This document shows positions 18,341 to 27,877 of a stretch of 64,000 nucleotides of DNA, piece by piece (the stretch's first letter is position 1; every line of letters starts with the position of its first letter). Made by a program: the position numbers and the translations under genes. Under the pieces are notes generated by a model. The model had not been told where the DNA came from. It did not search any database and saw only the letters and a program-made list of their open reading frames with translations. This DNA is from JAHQVI01 sp963727575 (GTDB lineage Bacteria; Pseudomonadota; Alphaproteobacteria; Rhizobiales; Rhodomicrobiaceae). Where the stretch lies: contig CAVSIA010000035.1 of assembly GCA_963727575.1 (NCBI GenBank), positions 1 to 64,000 of the forward strand. Direction: 5' to 3'.

Positions 18341-19012
18341 ATGACAGACCCAATTCGCAAACTCGACGGCCCTCGCGTTCTGCCGGCGTCCGGCGGCGAC
18401 GCCAAGCAGCTCGTCGTGTTGATCCACGGCTACGGCGCGGACGGCAACGACCTGATCGCCCTCAGCCAGCATTTGCGCGGCGTCCTGCCGGATGCGGCCT
18501 TCGTTGCCCCGCACGCGCCGGAGCCCTGCGCGGCCAACCCCTATGGCGGCCGGCAATGGTTCGGGCTGACCATGCGCGACATGCAGGAGCGCTGGCGCGG
18601 CGTCCAGCAGGCGGAACCCGACCTCAATGCGTTTCTGGACGCCGAACTTGCGGCGATGGGGCTCGGCGACGACGCGCTGGCGCTGGTCGGCTTCAGCCAG
18701 GGTACGATGATGGCGCTTCATGTCGGGTTGCGCCGGCCGAAGACCATGGCGGCGCTGGTCGGCTTCTCCGGGGTGCTGGTCGAGCCGACCCGGCTGAAAG
18801 CCGACATCACGGCGCGCCCTCCGGTTCTGCTGATTCACGGCGAAGCCGATGACGTCATCCCGGTCGAAGCGATCCATCAGGCCAGTACGGCTCTGGCCGG
18901 GGCCGGCGTTTCCGTCGAGTGGCATGTGCGGCCCGGTCTGCCCCACGGCATCGACCCTGAGGGGCTCGACATCGCCGGGCGGTTTCTGCACGACGCGTTT
19001 GCGCCGAGCTGA
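18341..19012 (+). CDS. Alpha/beta hydrolase, phospholipase/carboxylesterase family
   Basis: Small serine esterase of about 223 residues in the Abhydrolase_2 (YpfH/EstB-like) family. Features: LVVLIHGYGADGNDLIALS (oxyanion region), nucleophile elbow GFSQGTMMAL, Asp in VLLIHGEADDVIPV, and His in GLPHGIDPEG. GGAG lies seven bases before the ATG at 18341. Family members hydrolyse short-chain esters or lysophospholipids; the substrate here is unknown. Divergent from gluQ with an 85-base gap. Confidence 0.88.
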   Translation: MTDPIRKLDGPRVLPASGGDAKQLVVLIHGYGADGNDLIALSQHLRGVLPDAAFVAPHAPEPCAANPYGGRQWFGLTMRDMQERWRGVQQAEPDLNAFLDAELAAMGLGDDALALVGFSQGTMMALHVGLRRPKTMAALVGFSGVLVEPTRLKADITARPPVLLIHGEADDVIPVEAIHQASTALAGAGVSVEWHVRPGLPHGIDPEGLDIAGRFLHDAFAPS

Positions 19013-19024
19013 GCGCGGCCGGCC

Positions 19025-20011
19025 CTATCCGTCGAACGGACCGTAATCTTCCACGAAGCTTCTGAGAATGTCGGAGACGCTGGCATCCGGCCTCAGCCCG
19101 AACCGAAGCGCTTCCTCCGCGACGATCGCCGACGGCCAGCCGTCGACGATGGCCTGGAAGTCCTCCGCCACCGCCCAGCATATGCGTCCGCGCCGGCCGG
19201 GATAATCGAAGGTCTGCACGGCGTCCACCAGCTCGGAGACCGGAACGGTCAGCGCCGGCATGTTCATCGCCCGCGTATGGCCGAAGCGATCCGATGGGAT
19301 CTCGTGCAGCCGGATCAGCGATTGCACGGCGTTGCGCACGGATGTCAGCGGCACGCAGGTCCTGGCGGAGAGCGGGCAGACGACATTCCGGCCCAGCAGC
19401 GGCTCCCGCAGCACCGCGCCGACCTGGTCGGCCACCGAACGTGGCGCGGCCACCGGCCGGATGACCACGATCGGCAGCCGCAGCGCGCGGCCGTCGACGA
19501 AGCCATGGCGGCTGTAATCGTTGATCAGCAGTTCACCGATCGCCTTGGCGGTTCCATAAGACGTCTGTGGGGTGTGCGTCACGCGGTCGTCGACGCGCTC
19601 CGGCAGCGGACCGCCGAACGCCGCCATCGAGCTGGCAAATACCACACGGGGACGGCTGCCCTGGGCGCGGCAGAGATCGAGAAGCTCGATCATTCCGAGA
19701 ATGTTGATTTGCAGGCCGCGCTCGAAATCCTCTTCGGCGTCGGCGGTCAGCACGGCGGCAAGGTGAAAGACGCTGTCGATCCGCTTCTCGAACAGGCGCT
19801 GGAGGAAGGCGGCATCGCCGATGTCGCCGACCGCGACGCTGATGCGGGGATCGTCCAACTCGTTGGCCAGCGCGCCGGTGCGGCTCGTCAGGACGATTTC
19901 GGTGATGCGCTCGGCGTGATCCCCATCCTTGGTCAGAGCCGGCTCCCGGAGCAGGGCCGTGATCAGCCGCCGTCCAATGAACCCTTCCGCCCCAGTGACC
20001 AGAACGCGCAT
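19025..20011 (-). CDS. denD: NAD-dependent epimerase/dehydratase family, D-erythronate dehydrogenase-like
   Basis: Extended short-chain dehydrogenase of about 328 residues. Rossmann motif VTGAEGFIGRRLI, cofactor segments VAVGDIGD and HLAAVL, and the active-site SYGTAKAIGELL (Tyr and Lys). It matches the DenD type by the N-terminal glycine motif and by the conserved IVVIRPVAAP and TCVPLTSVRNAV segments. DenD oxidises D-erythronate to 2-oxo-tetronate. The expected partners otnK/otnC are not beside it, so the substrate is uncertain. The ATG at 20011 follows GGTGAGG. Confidence 0.78.
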   Translation of the reverse strand: MRVLVTGAEGFIGRRLITALLREPALTKDGDHAERITEIVLTSRTGALANELDDPRISVAVGDIGDAAFLQRLFEKRIDSVFHLAAVLTADAEEDFERGLQINILGMIELLDLCRAQGSRPRVVFASSMAAFGGPLPERVDDRVTHTPQTSYGTAKAIGELLINDYSRHGFVDGRALRLPIVVIRPVAAPRSVADQVGAVLREPLLGRNVVCPLSARTCVPLTSVRNAVQSLIRLHEIPSDRFGHTRAMNMPALTVPVSELVDAVQTFDYPGRRGRICWAVAEDFQAIVDGWPSAIVAEEALRFGLRPDASVSDILRSFVEDYGPFDG

Positions 20012-20339
20012 CAGCCTCACCCCCAGGCGTTCCTGAACAGCAATCATACAGCGACAATTGCGTGGCTGCAAAAAGGCCACCCCTTCGGGGAAAGCCCTTG
20101 CTGTTGTTGAATCGCCCCCCGGCCATTCACTCGTGCCCTTGCGCAACACCGTTAAAGGATTGGGGCGACACGGCGCAATAAATTTTCTTAAAATGCATGC
20201 ATGAGAATGTCTTATTCTTCAAATTCGCTAATCCGGGACGCCGCGATGGCGCCCGTCGCGGGGCGATGCGCGCCGGCATTGAACGTTCACGGCTCACGCG
20301 TTAACTAAGGCGGTCGATTTCCTCCATCAGGTACGGTTC

Positions 20340-21860
20340 ATGCCCTCGATTTCCCGCCGCGCCGCCTTTCTCGGCGCCGCCAATCTCGGTCTGGTAACGA
20401 TCCTTTCCCGCCGCGCCTTCGCCGAGATCCCCAAGGACAAGGAGACCGTACGCGTCACGCTCGTCCTCGTCAGCGATCTCTACCGGATGGAAGACAAGGA
20501 CGGCCGGGGCGGTCACGCAAAGCTTGCCGCCGTCGCCAAGGCGGAGCGGGCGAAAGGCAACGCGCTGGTCATCCATGCCGGCGACGCCTATTCACCCTCG
20601 CTGCTGTCGGGCATCGACAAGGGCTACCACATCGTCGACCTCCTGAACCGGATCAAGCCGGACATTTTCACGCCGGGCAATCACGAGTTCGATTTCGGAC
20701 CGGAGAATTTCCGCGCGCGCGTCAAGCAGTCGGAGTTCGACGTGCTAGCCGCGAATATCAAGGAGAAGGACGGCGCGCTGGTTGCCGGATTGAAGCCGAC
20801 GAAAATGGTCGAATTCGGCGGCGTCAAACTCGGCTTCGTCGGCGTCTGCACGGAAGAGACCGCGACGCTGTCGAGCCCCGGCGATATCGTCTTCGAGCCC
20901 GCGCTGGCAACAGTCCGCGATTATGGGGCGAAGCTGCGCGCGGACGGCGCCGATTTGGTCGTCGCGGTGACGCATACCAGCTTCGAGGACGATATGGCGC
21001 TGCTCCGCTCCGGCGAGGCCGATGTCATCCTCTCCGGACACGACCACGATCTGATTACCTACTGGAACGGCAAGGTGATCCTCGTCGAAAGCGCCTCCGA
21101 CGCCGACTTCGTCACGCCGGTGGATCTGTTCATCGAAAAGAGCGTGGCGGACGGCAAGACCGCGGTGGTGTTTCATCCCAATGTGCGCCCAATCGATACG
21201 GTGAATGTCGAGCCCGACGCCGGGATGATGGCGGCGATCAAGAGCTATCAGGCGCAGATCGATCAGGAGCTGAACGTGGCGATCGGCACGACCGAGACCG
21301 CCTTCGATACAAAGCGCGGCGCTTTGCGGACCGGCGAGAACGCGTTCGGCGACCTGGTCTGCGATGCGATGATGGCGGCGACGAGTGCACAGCTCTGCCT
21401 GATCAATTCCGGGGGCATTCGTGGCAATCGCGATTATCCGGCCGGCACGGTGCTCACTCGCAAGACGGTGCTCGAAGAGCTGCCTTTCGGCAACCGCACG
21501 GTCGTCGTGGAGGTCAGCGGCGCAGCGCTGCGCGACGCGCTGGAACAAGGGCTCGGCAGCGAGGGCGGCTTTCCCCAGATCGGCGGGATGAGGGTGGCCG
21601 CCGATTTGACCCGGCCCGCCGGCGGGCGCGTCCAGTCGGTGACGATCGCCGGCCAGCCGCTCGACGATGCGGCCCGCTATACGCTGGCGACGAACGACTA
21701 TCTGCTCCGGGGCGGCAATGGCTACGACATGCTGAAGCGCGGCAAGGTGCTGGTCGACGACCTCGCCGGCCAATATGTCGCCGGGCAGGTCATCGGCTAC
21801 ATCGCGCGCCAGAAACCGCTGAAGCCCGCCATCGAAGGCCGCCTGACGCTGACGCGTTAG
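20340..21860 (+). CDS. Periplasmic 5'-nucleotidase / metallophosphatase
   Basis: Two-domain nucleotidase of 506 residues. The N-terminus has a Tat-like signal (SISRRAAFLGAANLGLV, then RRAFA). The metallophosphatase domain follows with metal ligands in VIHAGDAYSPS, FTPGNHEFDFG and LSGHDHDLITYW (GHxH), though the usual first motif DxH is not obvious: the text at that place is LVSDLYRMEDKDG. The C-terminal 5'-nucleotidase domain holds LRTGENAFGDLVCDAMM, INSGGIRG and the substrate loop TNDYLLRGGNGYDML. Probably releases phosphate from exported or external nucleotides. The altered first ligand motif is worth noting. Confidence 0.9.
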   Translation: MPSISRRAAFLGAANLGLVTILSRRAFAEIPKDKETVRVTLVLVSDLYRMEDKDGRGGHAKLAAVAKAERAKGNALVIHAGDAYSPSLLSGIDKGYHIVDLLNRIKPDIFTPGNHEFDFGPENFRARVKQSEFDVLAANIKEKDGALVAGLKPTKMVEFGGVKLGFVGVCTEETATLSSPGDIVFEPALATVRDYGAKLRADGADLVVAVTHTSFEDDMALLRSGEADVILSGHDHDLITYWNGKVILVESASDADFVTPVDLFIEKSVADGKTAVVFHPNVRPIDTVNVEPDAGMMAAIKSYQAQIDQELNVAIGTTETAFDTKRGALRTGENAFGDLVCDAMMAATSAQLCLINSGGIRGNRDYPAGTVLTRKTVLEELPFGNRTVVVEVSGAALRDALEQGLGSEGGFPQIGGMRVAADLTRPAGGRVQSVTIAGQPLDDAARYTLATNDYLLRGGNGYDMLKRGKVLVDDLAGQYVAGQVIGYIARQKPLKPAIEGRLTLTR

Positions 21861-21953
21861 CCTCGGCCCGATCGATCTCGATCACGATCGATTTCCGTTT
21901 GTTTGCGCACGATTGTTCAGGAAAACTGCTTCTCACCTTTTCCCGATCGTGCG

Positions 21954-22325
21954 TTAGCGCGGCACCTCGACCGTCATTTCCTTGCCGCCATAGCCCTCGA
22001 CCTTATCGTGGGCGCGCAACGTGACGGTGGTCACCTCGGCCGGGATCTTGACGTCGCCGAGACTGCGCGTGAACGGCTGCTCGTCATCATGCGGATGCAG
22101 CAGCTCGCGCGTACCCAGCACCTTGCCGTCCGGACCGAGGACGTCCCATTTGTCGGCATATTTGTCCCAGCCGGTGTCGTCCGATTTCACGGTCACGTCG
22201 AAGCTGTATGTGCCGCCGGACTGCTTCTCGATCTTGACGTCGATCACGTCCGCCTTGCCGGCGATGGCAGTGGCGGTCAGCGCGGAAAAGATGGCGAGCG
22301 ACGCCAGGAGCTTGCGGGCAATCAT
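21954..22325 (-). CDS. Small secreted hypothetical protein
   Basis: About 123 residues with a signal peptide (MIARKLLASLAIFSALTATA, cut near AIAGKA) and a single beta-sandwich-like mature part (GGTYSFDVTVKSDDTGWDKYADKWDVLGPDGK split over residues 38-70, ending EMTVEVPR). GGGAGGGAA precedes the ATG at 22325. The function is unknown. It is transcribed away from, and convergent to, the 5'-nucleotidase gene, and downstream of the SLC13 gene on the same strand. Confidence 0.75.
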   Translation of the reverse strand: MIARKLLASLAIFSALTATAIAGKADVIDVKIEKQSGGTYSFDVTVKSDDTGWDKYADKWDVLGPDGKVLGTRELLHPHDDEQPFTRSLGDVKIPAEVTTVTLRAHDKVEGYGGKEMTVEVPR

Positions 22326-22366
22326 GTTTCCCTCCCTTGTTTTTCTTGTCGGCCCATTCTGCACGC

Positions 22367-24148
22367 CTAAAGCGGCCAGACCATGAGAATCATGGGGATG
22401 CTGATCGATAGGACCAGAATCTCAAGCGGCAGCCCCATCCGCCAGTAATCGCCGAACCGATAGCCGCCCGGCCCCAGGATCAGCGTATTGTTCTTGTGGC
22501 CGATCGGCGTCAGGAATGCGCAGGACGAGGCGATGGCGACGCCCATCAGGAACGGATCGGGGCTGACCGAAAGCTGGTTGGCGATGTCGACCGCGACCGG
22601 CGCCGAGATCACAGCCGTGGCGGTATTGTTGATCATGTCGGCGAAGACCATGGTCAGGACCATCAGCATCGCCAGACTCACCCAAGGCGCGTGGCCCTGC
22701 GAGAGTTCGACGAGGTGCGTCGCGATCAGCGAGGCCCCGCCGGTGGTCTCGAAGGCTTTGCCGATCGGGATCAGAGAGCCGAGCAGGATGATCACCGGCC
22801 ACTCGATATGGTCGTAAAGCTCGCGCAGCGGCACGATGCCGGTGAACGCATAGAGCGCCACCGCCCCGCCCAGCACGATCGGCAGTTGCACGAGACCCAG
22901 GCTCGCCAGCAGCACGGCGGCGCCGAAGATCAGCACGGCGAGCCCAGCTTTTTCGCGGTGAATCAATTGCAGGCCGCGCTTCGCCAGCGGCAGGGCGCCG
23001 AAAGAGTTGGACACTTCGGCAAGCGAATCGGTCGACCCCATCAGCAGCAGGATATCGCCGGCCCGGATCGGGAACTGGCGCAGGCGCTCGCGTATGGCCT
23101 GGCCGCGCCGCGAGACGCCGACCAGGTTGACGCCGTAGCGGCTACGCAGCCGCAGCGAGCCGACCGACTGGCCGTCGATGAAAGAGTTGGCCGGCACCAC
23201 GACTTCGATCAGGGTCAGATCGTTGCGGTTGCGCAAATCGGGCGTCTTGTCGGTGCCCATGTGCTTCAGGCCCAGCTTGCCGGCGTATTTCTCGATTCCG
23301 TCCGGCCCGCCCTGGACCAGGAGAACGTCGCCGGACTCGATGATGGCTTCGCGAAGCGTCTCGGCGATCCGCCGGTCGTCGCGAATGAGGCCGACGACCT
23401 GGATGCCGTGGGTTTCCGCCAGCTCCTCGAAATCGCCGACCGCGCTGCCGACCGCCCGACTCTTTTCCGGGATCTCCAGCTCGGCCAGATAATCGCCGAT
23501 GTCGAAAAGCTGCTGCGCGGCATTCCCCCGGCGGCGCTCGGCCGGGATCAGGCGCCAGCCGATCAGCGCGATGAACAGCACGCCCGCGATGGCGCAGGTT
23601 GCCCCTACGGGCGTGAAATCGAACATGCTGAACGGCACCGCGCCCGGCTGGGTGCCGCGATAGGTGGCGATGATAATGTTCGGCGGGGTACCGATGAGCG
23701 TCACCATGCCGCCAAGCATGGTGGCGAAGGAGATCGGCATAAGGGTGAGCGCCGGGCTGCGCTTGGCTTTGCTGGCCGCCTCGATGTCGACCGGCATCAA
23801 CAGCGCCAGCGCGGCGACGTTGTTCATGACCGTCGACAGCGCAGCGCCGACGCTGGTCATGATCCCGACGTGAAACCATACCGGGCGGGTCGCATCGACG
23901 ATCTTGCTAGTGATCAGCTCGACGACCCCGGAATTGGTGAGCCCCCGTGTGACCACCAAGACAAGCGCGACGATCACCGTGGCCGGATGTCCGAAGCCGG
24001 TGAAGGCGTGATCGACCGGGACGACCCCGGCGAGAAGAGCGACGATCAGCGCGGAGAATGCGACAAGGTCATATCGCCACCGGCCCCAGATGAGGAGCAC
24101 AATAACCGAGATCAGAATCACAAAAAGAATGACTTGGCTGGCGTTCAA
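22367..24148 (-). CDS. SLC13/DASS-family transporter with paired TrkA-C domains
   Basis: Inner-membrane sodium- or proton-coupled anion transporter, 593 residues. It has two blocks of hydrophobic segments (about residues 5-190 and 400-590) carrying the repeated loops VMNNVAALALLMPVD and IGTPPNIIIA in the first half, and INNTATAVISAPVA and LTPIGHKNNTLILGPGGY in the second. Between them are two RCK/TrkA-C domains (VQVVGLIRDDRRI region and VNLVGVSRRGQAI). This layout is usual for bacterial YfbS-type permeases that move sulfate or dicarboxylates. The likely start is TTG at 24148. Confidence 0.9.
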   Translation of the reverse strand: MNASQVILFVILISVIVLLIWGRWRYDLVAFSALIVALLAGVVPVDHAFTGFGHPATVIVALVLVVTRGLTNSGVVELITSKIVDATRPVWFHVGIMTSVGAALSTVMNNVAALALLMPVDIEAASKAKRSPALTLMPISFATMLGGMVTLIGTPPNIIIATYRGTQPGAVPFSMFDFTPVGATCAIAGVLFIALIGWRLIPAERRRGNAAQQLFDIGDYLAELEIPEKSRAVGSAVGDFEELAETHGIQVVGLIRDDRRIAETLREAIIESGDVLLVQGGPDGIEKYAGKLGLKHMGTDKTPDLRNRNDLTLIEVVVPANSFIDGQSVGSLRLRSRYGVNLVGVSRRGQAIRERLRQFPIRAGDILLLMGSTDSLAEVSNSFGALPLAKRGLQLIHREKAGLAVLIFGAAVLLASLGLVQLPIVLGGAVALYAFTGIVPLRELYDHIEWPVIILLGSLIPIGKAFETTGGASLIATHLVELSQGHAPWVSLAMLMVLTMVFADMINNTATAVISAPVAVDIANQLSVSPDPFLMGVAIASSCAFLTPIGHKNNTLILGPGGYRFGDYWRMGLPLEILVLSISIPMILMVWPL

Positions 24149-24596
24149 GAGAGCACTCTATAAAGCAAGAAGGAACGTGATTCGAAGGCAAGAGATGATC
24201 CGCCTTGCGGCGATAATTGCAAGGACGCAATCACGCTTTAGAGAAATTCTTGTGTAACATGCGTTTAAGATCGATTTACAAAATGACGAACGTGGATCGA
24301 CATGGAGACGGGAAACGAAAAATACTGCGCGTGTTGCATACAACTTGAGGAATTCGTTTCCGCGAATTGTCGAAAAGCGGCACAGACATCGTTTTTTTGT
24401 TCGGTTGCCTCTTGCCAGACGAAACCGCACGGATTAATTGAAGGCATCGACTTTTGGCCGGACGATTGGGCCGATACACCTCGCCCGCGGGGTGCGACGT
24501 TCAAATTCCCCCCAAATATCGACGAACCGAGCATGTGGACGCCTGGGAAGGCCAAGCTGCTCTTCTACATGCATCCTGCGAATAGGAAGACTTCTA
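24149..24596. other. Long leader upstream of the cold-shock gene
   Basis: About 450 bases between divergent genes, richer in A+T. The half next to the cold-shock gene may be its 5' untranslated region, which is long in known cold-shock mRNAs. No gene product is recognised in the open frames here. Confidence 0.4.
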
Positions 24597-24804
24597 TGAA
24601 TACCGGTGTCGTTAAGTTCACAACACTCAAAAGGGCTACGGCTTCATCCAGCCGGACAACGGCGGCAAAGACGTTTTCGTTCATGCCACTGCCCTTGAGC
24701 GCGCGGGCATCCGCTCGCTATCGGAAGGCCAGAAGGTCAGCTTCGATACGCGCGAGGACCGCCGCACCGGCAAGATCGCCGTAGACAACATCCAGGCCGT
24801 CTGA
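24597..24804 (+). pseudogene. Cold-shock protein, CspA family, frameshifted near the start
   Basis: Single OB-fold RNA/DNA-binding protein of about 69 residues. The ATG at 24597 gives MNTGVVKF; after that the frame breaks (ttcacaacact where ttcttcaacact would be expected). The rest is perfect in another frame: KGYGFIQPDNGGKDVFVHA (RNP-1 and RNP-2 motifs), LERAGIRSLSEGQKVSFD and RRTGKIAVDNIQAV. A strong terminator follows. It is either a consensus error or a recent inactivation; the rest of the gene looks under selection. Confidence 0.8.
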
Positions 24805-24843
24805 AACGCCAGAATTTCGGCGCGCTGTTCTCGCGCAGCCGGG

Positions 24844-24874
24844 AAAAAGCCGCTCCGCCCGGAGCGGCTTTTTT
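24844..24874 (+). terminator. Intrinsic terminator after the cold-shock gene
   Basis: Stem aagccgctcc / ggagcggctt with a gccc loop, followed by a run of T, 40 bases after the stop codon. A-run before and T-run after make it work in both directions, so it may also end the convergent hydroxylase transcript. Confidence 0.88.
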
Positions 24875-24913
24875 ATTGCCGAGGCCCGCTCGGACGGGGC
24901 GCGGGGCGCATCC

Positions 24914-25513
24914 TCACATCTCGGGATGCAGCACGCGAACGGTCGTGCTGCGCGGCACCTCTTCCGGTTCGCGGTACGTGCGGTGGACCACGTCGAGCAC
25001 CGGATTGCTGACCCCGAACCAGTAGTGCTCGTTCTTGAAATGGTGCCAGAGGTGGTATTTCTTCATCCAGCGGCCGAAGCGGGTCACGGGACGATAGGGG
25101 ATGTGGGCGACGTAGTGCACCCACTCATAGTGAAACAGCCCGATCATCGCCCCGAGGATCAGCGACAGAGCCCATTGCCAGTCGCCGATGATCGCCCAGG
25201 CAATGAGCCAGGTGAGCGTCAAGTTGGGGACGACGAACCAGGCCGGCAGGAACAGCAGGTCCAGCCGGCTCGGGTCGATGTGGTGATCGTAATGCAGCCT
25301 GTGCTGCAGCTTGCGCAGCCACGTCCAGTCTGAGGGCGGCGCGTGGAAGACGAAGCGGTGCCAGCCATATTCGCTCAGATAGAACAGCGCCACGCCGGCC
25401 ATGATCCACAGCGGAAAAAGCGGCACCGCGCCGGTGGCGGCGAGCGTGGCGATCGCGGTCATCGCGACCAGCAGAACCGTATTGCTGCCATGCAGGAGGA
25501 AATTCCTGACCAT
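24914..25513 (-). CDS. Membrane fatty acid hydroxylase / sterol desaturase superfamily protein
   Basis: Non-haem di-iron membrane enzyme of about 200 residues. It shows the histidine boxes of the superfamily: GWHRFVFHAPP, LQHRLHYDHHIDPS, HYEWVHYVAHIPY and YHLWHHFKNEHYW, set among four hydrophobic segments. Relatives hydroxylate fatty acids, sterols or carotenoids; short forms like this one are near carotenoid hydroxylases. The start at 25513 is chosen because GGGAG lies six bases upstream, though ATG 25519 is possible. No carotenoid genes are near, so the substrate is unknown. Confidence 0.85.
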   Translation of the reverse strand: MVRNFLLHGSNTVLLVAMTAIATLAATGAVPLFPLWIMAGVALFYLSEYGWHRFVFHAPPSDWTWLRKLQHRLHYDHHIDPSRLDLLFLPAWFVVPNLTLTWLIAWAIIGDWQWALSLILGAMIGLFHYEWVHYVAHIPYRPVTRFGRWMKKYHLWHHFKNEHYWFGVSNPVLDVVHRTYREPEEVPRSTTVRVLHPEM

Positions 25514-25731
25514 CGCCATCTCCCTATCCGGCAGGATGTCCGTCCCGCAGCCCTCACCTCTCGATGGTCCCATAGCTAAGTAGAAGCCGCAAGGCTTTCG
25601 CCTGGGGCGGGGCGGGTGACCCGCGGGGGGCGCCGAGCTTCCTGTAACGCGAGGCTGGAAACGGCCGTGGCTTTCGGCTATAAGCCCGTGATCCGGCGCC
25701 CCGACCTCATGGTTGCGGGCCAGCATGCGCC

Positions 25732-25806
25732 GGGCGGCTAGCTCAGTGGTAGAGCGCCTCGTTTACACCGAGGATGTCGGGAGTTCGACCCTCTCGCCGC
25801 CCACCA
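25732..25806 (+). tRNA. tRNA-Val (anticodon TAC)
   Basis: Cloverleaf read directly: acceptor GGGCGGC (25732-25738) pairs with GCCGCCC (25796-25802), D-arm GCTCAGTGGTAGAGC, anticodon arm CCTCG-TTTACAC-CGAGG with anticodon TAC, T-arm GGGAGTTCGACCCTCT region with GTTCGA, discriminator A and encoded CCA (25804-25806). The last 64 bases overlap, antisense, the 3' end of a serine recombinase gene, marking the integration site of an element. Confidence 0.97.
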
Positions 25807-27374
25807 TCTTCGCCGGCGCACCAACCCCGCGTGCGATGGCGTCCGTTCGAGGTATTTCTTCTCACCTCCACCATCCTGCTTTTTGCACCGGAAAAGTCGG
25901 CTAACATCTTGAAAGGTAAAGAGAAATCCGGGGTTCTAAACCCGTCATTGCGCGCGTAACGCAATCTATCGCTAAAGACCAGCTTCAACACCGTCCGACG
26001 GGCACCAAGCTGGCCGGATTCCCATAGCTTCCAAGGGTTTGCCAGGAATGTCATAGGAGTTCTAAAGGACTCCTCGAAGCTCTGAAGCGGACGGCTCGTG
26101 TCGGCGATGCGATCTCGCAGAACATGACGATCCTCTTCGAGCTTGCGAATGCGTTCCTCATAGGCGGCGATGACGCTGGGAACGCTCGCATCGAGAATGC
26201 GTTCGAGGAAGCCGCTCACCTGCCGCTCGATTTTGACAAGTTGCGCGCCGAGCACTTTCGCCTGCGCTTCGGCTTGTGTGAGGCGGTTGTTCCACAGCTC
26301 CGCGAACATCTTACTCGCGGCCATGAACAAAGTCGGACTTGGCTGCGCCGTGCGCACCAGCTCTGCGAATTCCCCTTCGATCAGATTGCGGCGAATGGAC
26401 TTGCCGTAGCTGGCGCAGCCCGGCTTGCGGCACAGATAGTAGGGATGGCGCGCCGTCTTGCCTGTTGACCAGCAACCCGTGAGCGGCGTTCCGCAATCGT
26501 GGCACAGCACGAAACCGCGCAGCGGGAAATCCTGCGCCAGGTCGGATCGCGTCGGCGCGCGGTTGCCACTGTTCAGACGCTCGCGAATGCGTTTGAAGGT
26601 CGCAAGACTGACCAGCGCTTCGTGCTGAGCCGGGCGCATCGCAATGCCCCAATCGGGTAGCCGGCATATACCGGCTGATCGAGAAGCTGAATGACACGCT
26701 GGGAGCGAACCACGCCATTGCGATCCTTGGGGAAGAGCGGATGCGCCTGCAAGAAGCGCATCACATCGGCCTGGCTGCCGAACCGTCCCCACGCATAGCC
26801 TTCCAGAGCTTCTTGAATGACGGACGCCACCGGCTCGTCACGGACCAAAATCTTGCCGCGTCTGGATTTGGCGTAGGTATAGCCCATCGGGGCTTGGAAA
26901 ACCCAGTAGCCGTTGTGGACGCGCGCCATCATGCGGTTCTTTGGTCTGCTCACCGTTCTTCTGCCGGTGATGTTGTGAGACACTGGCGAGAAGATGTTCG
27001 ACCAGGAGCGAGTCCGCATCCTCGCCGAACTCGATGGAGGGGGATTCGAGCGTGCCGCCCGCCCTGGTGATGGCGCTCCGCAGCTCGATATGCGCTTGGA
27101 GGCCGCGCGCCAGCCGGGAGATATCATCGATGATGACGACCACGCCCTGAGCGCGATGCTGGCGGATGAAGGCCAGCATCGCCTTCATGCCGGGACGATC
27201 CACCAGCTTGCCCGTGATATCGTCCTTGAACACGGCGGCGACAGTATAGTTTTTCCGCCGGGCGAATTCCCGGTAGCGCGTTTCCTGGGAATTCAGGCCG
27301 TCGCCATCGCGCACCTGTTTCGTGTCGGAGACACGGCAGTAAATAACTGCTTGTTTTTGATGTTTATTGCTCAT
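25743..27374 (-). pseudogene. Large serine recombinase, two frameshifts
   Basis: Site-specific integrase of about 540 residues in three frames. Piece 1 (27374 to about 26950): resolvase domain with VIYCRVSDTKQVRDGDGLN (catalytic Ser) and IDDISRLARGL. Piece 2 (to about 26660): the recombinase domain MARVHNGYWVFQAPMGYTY, VYAGYP. Piece 3: zinc ribbon CHDCGTPLTGC ... CRKPGCASYGKS and a coiled coil. An extra A near 26939 (ACCAAAGAAC) and a missing base near 26655 break it. The last residues (EGRTPDILGVNEALYH) are read antisense through the tRNA-Val gene, so the natural C-terminus is supplied by the attachment site. The start overlaps the upstream small gene by ATGA. Confidence 0.88.
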
Positions 27375-27673
27375 GCGTCCCCCGTTCCGGCAGTGTCCGG
27401 CGTTTTCTCCTTCGTTGTTGTGTTCGCTCCAGAGTATACATCCTTCTGACCGTTCTCAAAAATCTGTTCTAGGACATTCCCGCTAAAGCCGAGTTCCACG
27501 AAATGACGCATGATCGTCCAGAGCGTTTCGAGAAGTTCGCGTTTCTGCGCGTCGGTCATGTCGAATTCGGCGAGATCGGCCATGTATTTTTGATGATCCA
27601 ATTCCAGCGCCGGTGGAGTCGCGGGGCATTCGTTTTCGGCGGCATCAAAGCCATTCGGTTTATCATCATGCAC
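27371..27673 (-). CDS. Small protein coupled to the serine recombinase
   Basis: About 100 residues, function unknown. It starts at GTG 27673 with AGGAGG (27680-27685) six bases upstream, which decides the start. Charged and acidic, with a helical middle (YMADLAEFDMTDAQKRELLETLWTI MRHFVELGF, residues 31-64) and a polar tail. Its TGA overlaps the recombinase ATG (ATGA), so the two are translationally coupled. Small genes in this place are common in serine-recombinase integrative elements and may act as accessory or control factors (inference). Confidence 0.7.
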   Translation of the reverse strand: MHDDKPNGFDAAENECPATPPALELDHQKYMADLAEFDMTDAQKRELLETLWTIMRHFVELGFSGNVLEQIFENGQKDVYSGANTTTKEKTPDTAGTGDA

Positions 27674-27877
27674 CTTCGGCCTCCTTTCTTGCCTGCCGAC
27701 AGCCCCAAATCCGATTGTCAGCATTACAGAACAAATAGTGAACAATTAGGGAAATGCTTCCTATTCCCATAACCTTAAAATTGCTTTGATGGAGGTGTGT
27801 GATAACGCAATGCCGGGAGAGCATAGGTCCAAGCATATCGCCCCAGTAGGTTTTCAGGGTCCAAGGAAATTGACGGC

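Noticed and set aside
22496..24163. Long plus-strand open frame opposite the SLC13 transporter
   Set aside because: Low-complexity Arg/Gln/His composition, typical antisense shadow. The minus-strand gene has clear membrane and TrkA-C features.
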